From Clostridia bacterium (lineage in GTDB: Bacteria > Bacillota > Clostridia > Acetivibrionales > DSM-2933): a stretch of DNA of 64,000 bases. Positions 35,920 through 44,180 of this stretch are shown piece by piece. Position 1 is the stretch's first letter, and each line of letters begins with the position of its first letter. The stretch covers positions 62,001 to 126,000 of the forward strand of contig JAOABQ010000048.1 in NCBI GenBank assembly GCA_026418275.1. The letters are read 5' to 3'. Position numbers and translations under genes: made by a program. Under the pieces are notes generated by a model. The model was not told where the DNA came from. It ran no database searches and saw only the letters and a program-made list of their open reading frames with translations.

Positions 35920-38256
35920 CTATTGGCTGTCCGCCATCTTGAGTTCCTGCCATTCCTGCTTGGAGATCAAGATCTGGCGGGGTTTACTTCCTTCAAAACC
36001 ACCTACAATTCCCCGGGCTTCCATTTGGTCAATAATTCTGGCGGCTCTTGCATAACCTACTTTAAAGCGCCTTTGGATCAATGAAACAGAAGCTTGTCCG
36101 GTTTCAACCACAAGATCAATGGCTTGGGGCAATAGCTCGTCCCTGTCTTCGCTGCTCGGCTCGGCAGGTTCTTCCTCGCTGTTGATTTCCTCTATAATAT
36201 CATGATTATACTCCGCACTACCCTGACTTTTAATATATTCAACCACCTTTTCCACTTCCTTGTCGGATACAAAAGCACCTTTTACCCTGACAGGCTTGGG
36301 CTGACCAATGGGATAAAAAAGCATGTCCCCTTTTCCCATGAGCTTTTCTGCTCCTGCCATATCCAGAATGGTCCTTGAGTCTACCTGGGATGAAACGGCA
36401 AAGGAAATTCTTGAAGGAATATTGGCCTTGATTACCCCTGTAATAACATCTACAGAAGGCCGCTGTGTGGCAATAACCAAATACATCCCTGCCGCCCTTG
36501 CCATTTGGGCAAGTCTGCAAATAGCATCCTCCACGTCATTGGGAGCTACCATCATCAAATCTGCAAGCTCATCAATGATGATAACAATCTGCGGGAGTGT
36601 CTCGGTTCCCCCCTGCTCCTTCACCATTGCGTTGTATCCCCCAAGATCTCTAACCCCTTTGTCTGCAAAGAGCTTGTAGCGGTTGACCATTTCCTGTACA
36701 GCCCAGTTGAGAGCGCCTGCCGCTTTTCTAGGGTCGGTTACAACAGGGATTAGCAGATGGGGAATCCCATTGTAAATTCCCAATTCAACCACTTTAGGGT
36801 CTACCATTAATAGTTTAACGTCATTGGGTGAGGATTTAAAAAGCAAACTGATAATCAAACTATTGATGCATACACTTTTTCCTGAGCCCGTAGCACCGGC
36901 AACCAGCATGTGGGGCATTCTACCGATATCTGCAATTACATTATTTCCCGAAATGTCCTTCCCAACAGCAAAAGCAAGATTGGAAGGAAACTGAACAAAA
37001 TCCGCCGTCTCCAGTACATCCCTTAAAAACACCGGAATGACTTCCTTATTGGGCACCTCAATACCGATTGCAGCTTTCCCCGGGATGGGGGCTTCTATTC
37101 TCACCCCGGATGCGGCAAGATTGAGTGAAATATCATCCGCAAGATTTACAATCTTGCTTACCTTCACACCGGGGCTGGGCTGCAGTTCGTAACGGGTAAC
37201 AGCAGGCCCGCGGCTGATGTTGATTACCTTTGCATCTACCCCGAAGCTTAAAAGGGTTTCTTCCAGTTTTTTGGCTACTTCTATCGCACTGTTTTTCGCG
37301 TTTTTTAAGTTTTTACCATCTTCAGAGTTATTGTTTAAAAGATCAAAGGGCGGGAAATGATAAGCAATATCCTGTCTTTCCTGAAGTGCGATTTCCATAT
37401 TCACACTTTCCTTTATTTGCTTCAAATCATTTTCCTTTGTTTTCTTGATATCGTTTACAATAAGCTGTACAGGCTCTTCCTCGGCCTTATGTTCCACTTC
37501 ATATGGGGACTTTTCATTCTTCCCCTTTATATCTCTTGTATTTTTTTCAGCATTGAAATCAATCACTTTGGGCTTTGCCTTTGAATCACTTCCACCAGAA
37601 AGTGCATTTCCATCTCCAAAGCCCACCACCTGAGGCTCTTCGTCTATAGATTCCTTTTTCTTAAACAACCCGGAAGCCAAGCCGGCTAGAAACGCCTTAA
37701 CCTTCCTGAGAATCTCTGCAATAGAAATATCGGTGATCATAATAACCACGATTAAGGCCAGGGTGGTTAAGATAATGATGGTACCCAAAACTTGAAATAA
37801 TGCCAAAAAGGGCAAACTTATGATTCCTCCCAGGATTCCGCCTCCGTCTAAGCCCTGCCCGTCAGTATAGAATTTACCCACACTGTTAAAGAATGAACGG
37901 TTTTCATATTCTTTTGCGTCGTACCCTCCTGTTTGGATTAACGCTGAAATAAATAAAATCAGTATGAATGTGTATAAAACCTTTTTGTTGAATTTTTCTC
38001 CATTTCTTTTAAAAAGCATAAAGATCCCATATATAAAAACAATGGGTGGTATGACATAGCCCGGAGGCCCTATAATACCGAGAAGCAGTTCCTTCATGAA
38101 ACTGCCGAATACGCCGATGGAACTTTCCAGATAAAAACTGAGGCACAAAAGGATTCCAAAAACAACTACCACCAAAGCAATGATCTCATGATTTAATTTG
38201 GAAATGCCTTTTTCCTTTTCAACTAACTTTTTCTTTTGTATTTTTTTGACCCTCAC
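35920..38256 (-). CDS. ftsK: FtsK/SpoIIIE-type DNA translocase
   Basis: 778 aa from GTG at 38256, 8 nt after AAGGGG; the GTG at 38265 overlaps that ribosome site and is unlikely. Four hydrophobic segments in about the first 190 residues, a linker, then the alpha/beta motor with MLVAGATGSGKSVCINSLI (Walker A at about 453-461), LLMVDPKVVELG and IVIIIDELADLMMVAP (Walker B). The gamma winged helix at the end (SVSLIQRRFKVGYARAARII) reads KOPS/SRS-type sequences. Hexameric ATPase that moves chromosomal DNA through the division or sporulation septum. The tepA-ylzJ-ftsK order matches that around B. subtilis spoIIIE. Confidence 0.96.
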   Translation of the reverse strand: MRVKKIQKKKLVEKEKGISKLNHEIIALVVVVFGILLCLSFYLESSIGVFGSFMKELLLGIIGPPGYVIPPIVFIYGIFMLFKRNGEKFNKKVLYTFILILFISALIQTGGYDAKEYENRSFFNSVGKFYTDGQGLDGGGILGGIISLPFLALFQVLGTIIILTTLALIVVIMITDISIAEILRKVKAFLAGLASGLFKKKESIDEEPQVVGFGDGNALSGGSDSKAKPKVIDFNAEKNTRDIKGKNEKSPYEVEHKAEEEPVQLIVNDIKKTKENDLKQIKESVNMEIALQERQDIAYHFPPFDLLNNNSEDGKNLKNAKNSAIEVAKKLEETLLSFGVDAKVINISRGPAVTRYELQPSPGVKVSKIVNLADDISLNLAASGVRIEAPIPGKAAIGIEVPNKEVIPVFLRDVLETADFVQFPSNLAFAVGKDISGNNVIADIGRMPHMLVAGATGSGKSVCINSLIISLLFKSSPNDVKLLMVDPKVVELGIYNGIPHLLIPVVTDPRKAAGALNWAVQEMVNRYKLFADKGVRDLGGYNAMVKEQGGTETLPQIVIIIDELADLMMVAPNDVEDAICRLAQMARAAGMYLVIATQRPSVDVITGVIKANIPSRISFAVSSQVDSRTILDMAGAEKLMGKGDMLFYPIGQPKPVRVKGAFVSDKEVEKVVEYIKSQGSAEYNHDIIEEINSEEEPAEPSSEDRDELLPQAIDLVVETGQASVSLIQRRFKVGYARAARIIDQMEARGIVGGFEGSKPRQILISKQEWQELKMADSQ

Positions 38257-38277
38257 TTTTTTCACCCCTTAAGACAA

Positions 38278-38309
38278 AGCAAAAAGGTTAGTAATCTCAT
38301 ACTAACCTT
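38278..38309 (-). terminator. Terminator between ylzJ and ftsK
   Basis: Perfect 10-bp stem AAGGTTAGTA / TACTAACCTT with a 6-nt loop. On the minus strand it is followed by TTTTTGC, just upstream of the ftsK ribosome site. It should separate the tepA-ylzJ transcript from ftsK or attenuate read-through. Confidence 0.8.
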
Positions 38310-38409
38310 GAGTATATAAACTAATATATCATAATTTATTTTTATTGACTATATGGCAATATTACTGATTTTCTTGTTTTATTATGGAAAATCGAACTAA
38401 AAACTTTAT

Positions 38410-38637
38410 TTAACTTCCTATTTTTCCCTTAATTACGGTTCCAGGCATAAGCTGAGGATTCATATACGCTTTCAAGGAAGTACTGATCACTCTCTGAATT
38501 ACATATTCATTATTGGATAGGGGCATTACCTCCACTTTTTCACCCATATAATCCATTTCCAAAAAACCGGATTGTGATTCGCGGGGATGTCCTTCTGCAA
38601 ACACTGCTTCCATGGGCATAATTGTGTAAAGTATCAC
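38410..38637 (-). CDS. ylzJ: YlzJ-like small protein
   Basis: 75 aa, GTG start overlapping the tepA stop (GTGA), so translationally coupled. The sequence [36 protein letters not shown] matches the YlzJ-like family, known mainly from its place between tepA and spoIIIE/ftsK in sporulating Firmicutes. Function unknown. Confidence 0.85.
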   Translation of the reverse strand: MILYTIMPMEAVFAEGHPRESQSGFLEMDYMGEKVEVMPLSNNEYVIQRVISTSLKAYMNPQLMPGTVIKGKIGS

Positions 38638-39404
38638 TGTAAGTTCACACTCTCCCTATTGGCTAAGTTATTTTTTTCCCTTGCTTCCTTAATAAGTTCA
38701 TATAGTTTCTTAAGGGCATCCGATAAACCGCCTAAATCATTTATGAGACCATTTTTTACCGCTTCCTCGCCAAAAAGCACCGTCCCTACATCATTAGCCA
38801 ATTCACCGGTTTTCAGCATCAATTCCCTAAACCGTTCCTTGGTGATGCCGGAATTCTTTGAAACAAATTGTACAACCCTCTCCTGCATTTTGTCAAAGTA
38901 TTCATAGGTCTGGGGCACCCCGATAATCATCCCGTTAAGTCTTATGGGATGGATGGTCATGGTTGCGGAAGGTGCTATAAAGGAAAAGTCGGTGGAAACC
39001 GCCATCGGTACACCGATACTGTGACCTCCGCCCAAAACCAGTGAAACCGTAGGTTTTGACATACTGGCAATCATTTCGGCAATGGCAAGTCCCGCTTCCA
39101 CATCTCCGCCTACCGTATTTAATATGAGTAAAAGCCCATCAATTTCATTGTTTTCTTCAATGGCTACCAATTGAGGTATCACATGCTCGTATTTGGTAGT
39201 TTTATTCTGGGGCGGCAGTACCATATGCCCTTCGATCTGACCGATTATGGTCAAGCAGTGAATATTCCCCTTGGGATTTGAAATCGCAGCATTTCCGAGT
39301 TCCTTAATCCCTTCTAAGTTCTCCGAGGCTTTTTTATCCTTTGTATCTAGAGGTTCCTCATCTACATGTACTTTTCCAAATGTAACCTTACTTTCTTCGC
39401 TCAA
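38634..39404 (-). CDS. tepA: TepA-type ClpP-like serine protease
   Basis: 256 aa, larger than ClpP because of a charged N-terminal extension. ClpP/crotonase fold with the nucleophile serine S129 in [14 protein letters not shown] and a likely catalytic His H152 in [28 protein letters not shown] fits the oxyanion side. B. subtilis TepA was described as a translocation-enhancing, possibly signal-peptide-degrading protein, but its role is not well fixed. It heads the tepA-ylzJ pair upstream of ftsK. Confidence 0.9.
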   Translation of the reverse strand: MSEESKVTFGKVHVDEEPLDTKDKKASENLEGIKELGNAAISNPKGNIHCLTIIGQIEGHMVLPPQNKTTKYEHVIPQLVAIEENNEIDGLLLILNTVGGDVEAGLAIAEMIASMSKPTVSLVLGGGHSIGVPMAVSTDFSFIAPSATMTIHPIRLNGMIIGVPQTYEYFDKMQERVVQFVSKNSGITKERFRELMLKTGELANDVGTVLFGEEAVKNGLINDLGGLSDALKKLYELIKEAREKNNLANRESVNLQ

Positions 39405-39542
39405 TTTATCACGTCCTTCTTTTTTTCACACTATTAGTATTATTAATGGGAAACCAATTATACATAGCAAAATTATGGATATTTCAGAAAATGAGTTCTG
39501 GATTTGATTTATGTTTGTTTTTTTTATGATTTGTTTATTCTA
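39405..39542. other. Intergenic region upstream of tepA
   Basis: AT-rich divergent region between tepA and the promoter of the sensor-GGDEF gene. A ribosome site (GAAGGACG) precedes tepA. No reading frame or structure is supported. Confidence 0.35.
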
Positions 39543-39572
39543 TTTACAAACAATGTATAAAAAGTATATAAT
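39543..39572 (+). promoter_or_regulatory. Promoter of the LacI-like sensor-GGDEF gene
   Basis: TTTACA (39543-39548), 18-bp spacer, TATAAT (39567-39572). It implies a leader of about 170 nt before the ATG at 39750. Confidence 0.6.
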
Positions 39573-39611
39573 TTATATGGTAACCTTTGTCGTTCTTTTT
39601 TATTGATAATG

Positions 39612-39648
39612 AACGCGAAATTTCCTTTATATTCGTTCTTTTCGCGTT
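39612..39648 (+). promoter_or_regulatory. Inverted repeat in the leader of the sensor-GGDEF gene
   Basis: AACGCGAAA (39612-39620) and TTTCGCGTT (39640-39648) are perfect inverted arms 19 nt apart. The CGTTCTTTT motif also occurs as a direct repeat (39591-39599 and 39634-39642). Candidate operator or RNA stem; the regulator is unknown. Confidence 0.45.
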
Positions 39649-39749
39649 TCAAAATCCTTGATTTCAATCACGATAATTTGTTTTCCTATATTAAAAGATT
39701 ATAGGGATCGATATTTATAAAATAAAATATTTAAGGGGTAGTATAGCCC

Positions 39750-42050
39750 ATGCCAGAGGTGCAAAATCAAAAAAAACTATCAATTGGTTTAATTTTGGAC
39801 AGGCTTGAGGAAACATATCAAGCACTATTTTGGCCTGGCGTTGCCGATTTTGCAAAAAGAAACAATATACAATTAAAGATATTTGTAGGAACCTCTCTTG
39901 GAAGAATTACAAACTATAGCAATAACTATGATATGCTGGAAAATATCATTTCAGAAAATAATGTAGACGGACTCATCATCATGACCGGTGTCATGGGATT
40001 TTACTATACCAAGAAAGATATTGTGAAATTCTGCGATCAATTCCGTCCCTTGCCTATTGTCAGCGTCGCTTTGGAACTGGACGGATTCACCAATATCCTA
40101 TCCGATAACAAAGCCGGAATACGGGAAATCATGACCCATTTGATTGAAGTTCATTCTTGCAGAAAGCTTGCATTTATATGCGGTCCTACCGGACATGATG
40201 AAGCCGAGGAACGCTTTCGGGCATATAAAGACATGTTGGCTTATTATCATATTCCTTTTAATGAAAATCTTATCGCTCCAGGGTGTTTTACCATACAATC
40301 GGGAATCGACGGAGTTAAACTCATCATTGATGAAAGAAAAGAATTGCCCGATGCTGTCCTTTGCGTGGATGACGAAACAGCCATCGGAGCGTTAAAAGCG
40401 CTAAAGGCACTAGGACTTCGGGTTCCCCAGGATATATTTTTAACAGGTTTTGACGATACGGAAGATGCTTTTATTACCATCCCCCCTTTAACCACAGTGA
40501 AACAACAATTTTATGAACAAGGTCAAACAGCCATTGACTATCTCACCAAAATCATACGCAATCAATATTCACAGGAAAATATATACCTTCCCACCCGGCT
40601 TGTAATTAGAGAGTCCTGCGGTTGTTTTTCCAACTTTCTTGATAACCCGGGCAACTCTACGGATGCACTCTCTTTAAAACAAGACTCTTTATCCTTTGAA
40701 GAATTCCGGCGAAAAACCGTTGCCATCATTGTTCATGAATTTATAAGTTCTTCCGTAGACCGAATAACAGTCACTCATTGGCTAAACGAACTAATATCTT
40801 CACTCTTTACATATTTTGAGGATGAAACACAAGAGGACACTTTTATCAATCAGTATAACGACATTTTAATGCGTTCTATCGAATATGGAGACCTTTCTGC
40901 CTGGAATAATGTTCTTGCCTCCATCCGTAGCAACGTTCTGGCCTATTTTTCTTCAAAATATAACCGTTTTCAAATTGAGTACATTTTTCAAAAGTGCAGA
41001 AACCTTTTGGATAATCTGAGTATGCGCTATCACACCCCCAACAGGGAAATGATCCGGCAGAAGACATGGACCCTAAGAGAGGTTATTCAAAGCCTGGTGG
41101 CTACCTTCAATCAGAAAACCCTTCTTGATGTACTTGAGAAAAGTCTCACAAAGCTCAATGTCCCAACCTGTTTTGTGGTACTATACGATACCATCGTTTT
41201 AAAACAGGATTTGCCCAGCAAAAAGCTGCCCAATACCTCCAAGCTGATTTTTGCATACAGCCAGAACACAAGAATTGACCTTAATCAAACCGAAATCGTA
41301 TTCCCAACCCAAGAACTCCTGCCTAAATTTTTTATGGAAAAGTACAGCTCTTCCCTTACCATTTTTATGCCCCTGTTTTTTGATGAGGAACATTTGGGAT
41401 TTATCCTCTTTGAACCTGGAGATGCAGATAATATGATCTATGAAAACCTGCGCTTTCACATCAGCAGTGGTATCAAGGGAGCTTTATTATTTCAGGAGAC
41501 AAAACAGACAGAATCCGAGTTGGTGATTACCCTTCAAAAACTGGCTGCCCTCAATGATGAGCTAAAGACACTCTCCATCCGGGACGAATTAACCGGGCTT
41601 TATAACCGGCGGGGTTTTTTCGAAAATGCTCAAAAGCATTATCATGCTGCGAACAATGAAAGATCAGAGTTTATTTTATTCTTTGTGGATCTGGATCACC
41701 TTAAGATGATTAATGATACTTTCGGGCATTCGGAAGGAGATTTTGCCATTTTTCAAACAGCTCAAATTTTAAAGGATACCTTCCAAAAGACGGATATCCT
41801 CGCAAGAATCGGAGGGGATGAATTTACCGTTTTAGTGAGAAATTTAGGCAATCAATATTTGGACAACCTCATTGGGCGTCTTAAAGAAAACATAGAAAAA
41901 TGCAATCTAAGCCTGCAAAAACCTTACACCCTTTCTCTAAGCTTTGGTGTCCAGGTTTATGATCCCAACAGCGGCTTTACCTTTGAAGAAGTGGTTCATC
42001 ATGCTGATAAAAAGCTTTACGAGGAAAAGAGACAAAAAAAAAGTGGCTAG
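39750..42050 (+). CDS. Diguanylate cyclase with cytoplasmic LacI-type sensor domain
   Basis: 766 aa. Residues 9-285 follow the periplasmic-binding-protein-like sensor fold of LacI-family repressors (KLSIGLILDRLEETYQALFW, AFICGPTGHDEAEERFRAYK, LTGFDDTEDAFITIPPLTTV) but with no helix-turn-helix and no signal peptide. A middle region (about 290-600) includes a possible GAF-like section and coiled linker. The GGDEF domain (about 605-766) has RIGGDEFTVLV, GGDEF at 688-692. The RxxD inhibitory I-site is not seen (QKTD occupies the place), so c-di-GMP feedback may be absent. It probably makes c-di-GMP in response to a small molecule, perhaps a sugar, sensed in the cytoplasm. Confidence 0.88.
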   Translation: MPEVQNQKKLSIGLILDRLEETYQALFWPGVADFAKRNNIQLKIFVGTSLGRITNYSNNYDMLENIISENNVDGLIIMTGVMGFYYTKKDIVKFCDQFRPLPIVSVALELDGFTNILSDNKAGIREIMTHLIEVHSCRKLAFICGPTGHDEAEERFRAYKDMLAYYHIPFNENLIAPGCFTIQSGIDGVKLIIDERKELPDAVLCVDDETAIGALKALKALGLRVPQDIFLTGFDDTEDAFITIPPLTTVKQQFYEQGQTAIDYLTKIIRNQYSQENIYLPTRLVIRESCGCFSNFLDNPGNSTDALSLKQDSLSFEEFRRKTVAIIVHEFISSSVDRITVTHWLNELISSLFTYFEDETQEDTFINQYNDILMRSIEYGDLSAWNNVLASIRSNVLAYFSSKYNRFQIEYIFQKCRNLLDNLSMRYHTPNREMIRQKTWTLREVIQSLVATFNQKTLLDVLEKSLTKLNVPTCFVVLYDTIVLKQDLPSKKLPNTSKLIFAYSQNTRIDLNQTEIVFPTQELLPKFFMEKYSSSLTIFMPLFFDEEHLGFILFEPGDADNMIYENLRFHISSGIKGALLFQETKQTESELVITLQKLAALNDELKTLSIRDELTGLYNRRGFFENAQKHYHAANNERSEFILFFVDLDHLKMINDTFGHSEGDFAIFQTAQILKDTFQKTDILARIGGDEFTVLVRNLGNQYLDNLIGRLKENIEKCNLSLQKPYTLSLSFGVQVYDPNSGFTFEEVVHHADKKLYEEKRQKKSG

Positions 42051-42057
42051 CACTTTC

Positions 42058-42621
42058 TCATCCACTTCTTTTCCAGCAGTCCACCAAATGATCATCAACC
42101 ATTCCTACCGCTTGCATAAACGCATAACAGATGGTAGAACCGACAAACCGAAAACCCTTTTTTTGCAGTTCCTTACTTATTTTATCCGAAAGAGCAGTTT
42201 TAGCCGGTATCTCCGAAAGGCTTCTCCAAGTGTTCACAATAGGTTTTCCTTCAACAAATGCCCATAAATAGGTATCCAAGCTTCCGAATTCTTCACAAAC
42301 TTTAAGGTATGCCTTCGCATTTTCGATAACAGCATTGATTTTAAGCTTGTTTCGAATAATGCCCGGATTTTGTAAAAGTGCATTCACTTTTTCCTGGTCA
42401 TAACGTACAATTTTTTCTACATCCCAACCGTCAAAGGCTTTTTTATAATTTTCCCGCTTCGAAAGCACCGTATACCAGCTAAGGCCGGCCTGAGCACCTT
42501 CTAAGTTAAGCATTTCAAAAAGCCTCCGGTCATCATTGAGGGGTACACCCCATTCAAAGTCATGATAATGCATATATAATTTGTCTTTTAAGCACCATCC
42601 ACAGCGTTTTAAAGGTTCCAT
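42058..42621 (-). CDS. tag: DNA-3-methyladenine glycosylase I
   Basis: 187 aa from ATG at 42621 (MEPLKRCGWC), matching where E. coli Tag begins; the frame continues 22 codons upstream without a ribosome site. Removes 3-methyladenine from alkylated DNA (base excision repair). Zinc ligands fit C7, H20 (YHDFEWGVP), H178 and C182 (HLVDCW). Other conserved stretches are RLFEMLNLEGAQAGLSWYTV and GFRFVGSTICYAFMQAVGMV. It is convergent with the GGDEF gene (7 bp between stops). Confidence 0.95.
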   Translation of the reverse strand: MEPLKRCGWCLKDKLYMHYHDFEWGVPLNDDRRLFEMLNLEGAQAGLSWYTVLSKRENYKKAFDGWDVEKIVRYDQEKVNALLQNPGIIRNKLKINAVIENAKAYLKVCEEFGSLDTYLWAFVEGKPIVNTWRSLSEIPAKTALSDKISKELQKKGFRFVGSTICYAFMQAVGMVDDHLVDCWKRSG

Positions 42622-42816
42622 GGACCTCACCGTCCTTTCCCGAAAACTTTTAGAGAATATTATCGTTCCCCTTAATAGGCTGAACATTGTGCAAACCGCT
42701 TTATCCTAACCCGGAATAAACTCCGGTTTATAATATACATCTTAACCTAAATTCTTTACCTTAGGCCAAAAATCCTTCATGGGAATTTTTTCCCCCTATA
42801 ATAGAATTTTTATTGC

Positions 42817-42845
42817 ATTTTATCATGCGGTTTTTCACAAGTCAA
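42817..42845 (-). promoter_or_regulatory. Promoter of tag
   Basis: TTGACT (42845-42840), 17-bp spacer, TAAAAT (42822-42817) on the minus strand. Confidence 0.6.
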
Positions 42846-42924
42846 TTGATATGTCTATTCCTGTCTGATGACACAAACATATCTCCTTGAATAAAATGAA
42901 AAACACTGTATTTCGGACAGGTAT

Positions 42925-42968
42925 GGGGATAACTTGGTGTTCTGAAGCTGTGACACCAAGTTATCTCC
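42925..42968 (-). terminator. Large inverted repeat at the 3' end of the biosynthetic operon
   Basis: 16-bp stem (GGGGATAACTTGGTGT / ACACCAAGTTATCTCC, one G-U pair) with a 12-nt loop, 70 bp after the last cluster gene. No T-run follows on either strand, so it may protect the mRNA 3' end or be a non-canonical terminator. Confidence 0.5.
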
Positions 42969-43037
42969 ATGCTATTAATGAATCTCAAACGCAGCAAGTG
43001 TTAATCTCTTGCGTCTAATATATTCTTAAAAGGGATA

Positions 43038-44168
43038 CTAGGCCAAAAAATCAGTTATCAAAGAACAAGCTTTTTCAACTCCATTTTCCGACTGGATCCT
43101 TTTACTTATCTCTTCTGCGGCTTTTTTATAGCGTGTATTCTCTATAACCTCCCTTAAAGCAAACTCTAATTTTGAAGCTGTCAATTCACGGTATGGAATG
43201 ATCGGCCCAATGCAGTGCAGATCCTTCACTTTATCGGCAATTATAAATTGATCATTGCAATGAGGAATTATAATCGCGGGGGTACCTGAATAAAGAGATG
43301 CCGCAGTAGTACCTGCACCACCATGGTGTACTACACAGGCTGCCCTGGGAAAAAGCCATCTATGGGGAGCATAATCGCATGAATAGATATGCTCTGAGAA
43401 AGCTAAATCTTTTCCAAGTCCGGACCATCCATATTGGATGACCGCCCGGTAACCTGCATTACGGATTGCTCTTTCAAACAATTCGGATAGCTCTCTGGGA
43501 TTTTGGTGTTTCGTACTTCCAAGAGTTATTACTACAGGAGGCGCACCGGATTCAATAAAGCTTACGAGTCCAGGCTTAGGCTGAGTTTCTTCTTCTACAA
43601 AGAAAAATCCTGTAACATGCTGATTGGGATATTTTTCAATAGTATCTGCCAGGAGCTCCCTGCTTATTGCATTCAATATCAGATGCTTTTTTATTTCATT
43701 ATTTGCGGGTCTATCCGACGGCAGTGAGTTAGCCCCAAATACATTTATTGACGGATCCTCAAAACCGGGATAAGAGACACGAATTGAAATAATCGGTATT
43801 CCCGTCTTCTCGTGTATGATCGGCAGAAAGGGTGTATTGTATAATCCGATTAAAGCATCTGCTCTGCGGCATAACGAACGTAACTTTTGTATAATTTGAG
43901 GCGCTATCTCTGCCAAGAACTTATTCCTCTTTAGAATATCCTTTTGTGTTAAATTTCCTTCCGTCATGAGTACTTGATAATGAAGTACCGTTTCTTGCAT
44001 ATCCGGGCCTAGCTGAACTGATTCAAATCCATGCTGCATAGGCAGGGGAGCCAAATGATTGGGAAGTGCGAAAACAACCTCATGGCCTTGCTTTCGTAAT
44101 CCTATTGCAAGCGCAATATACGGAAACACATCACCAAGAGAACCGGAACTTGCCATGATAAATTTCAT
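43038..44168 (-). CDS. GT1-family (UGT/MGT-like) glycosyltransferase
   Basis: 376 aa GT-B enzyme. The N-terminal domain begins MKFIMASSGSLGDVFPYIAL with a Gly-rich loop typical of macrolide, sterol and rhamnolipid-type transferases. The C-terminal nucleotide-sugar site is VVHHGGAGTTAA (279-290), followed by SGTPAIIIPHCNDQF. It transfers a sugar from a nucleotide donor to a lipophilic acceptor, here most likely the cluster product, either as tailoring or as self-protection. It is the last gene of the minus-strand biosynthetic operon, 12 bp after the acylase gene. Confidence 0.9.
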   Translation of the reverse strand: MKFIMASSGSLGDVFPYIALAIGLRKQGHEVVFALPNHLAPLPMQHGFESVQLGPDMQETVLHYQVLMTEGNLTQKDILKRNKFLAEIAPQIIQKLRSLCRRADALIGLYNTPFLPIIHEKTGIPIISIRVSYPGFEDPSINVFGANSLPSDRPANNEIKKHLILNAISRELLADTIEKYPNQHVTGFFFVEEETQPKPGLVSFIESGAPPVVITLGSTKHQNPRELSELFERAIRNAGYRAVIQYGWSGLGKDLAFSEHIYSCDYAPHRWLFPRAACVVHHGGAGTTAASLYSGTPAIIIPHCNDQFIIADKVKDLHCIGPIIPYRELTASKLEFALREVIENTRYKKAAEEISKRIQSENGVEKACSLITDFLA

Positions 44169-44180
44169 TTATATCTCCTT

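Larger units (their letters stand above)
42622..43037. other. Spacer between tag and the biosynthetic cluster
   Basis: Contains the tag leader (minus strand, about 190 nt, with a small CCGGA/TCCGG hairpin near 42705-42725), the tag promoter at 42817-42845 and the large inverted repeat at 42925-42968. No gene is supported. Confidence 0.6.
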
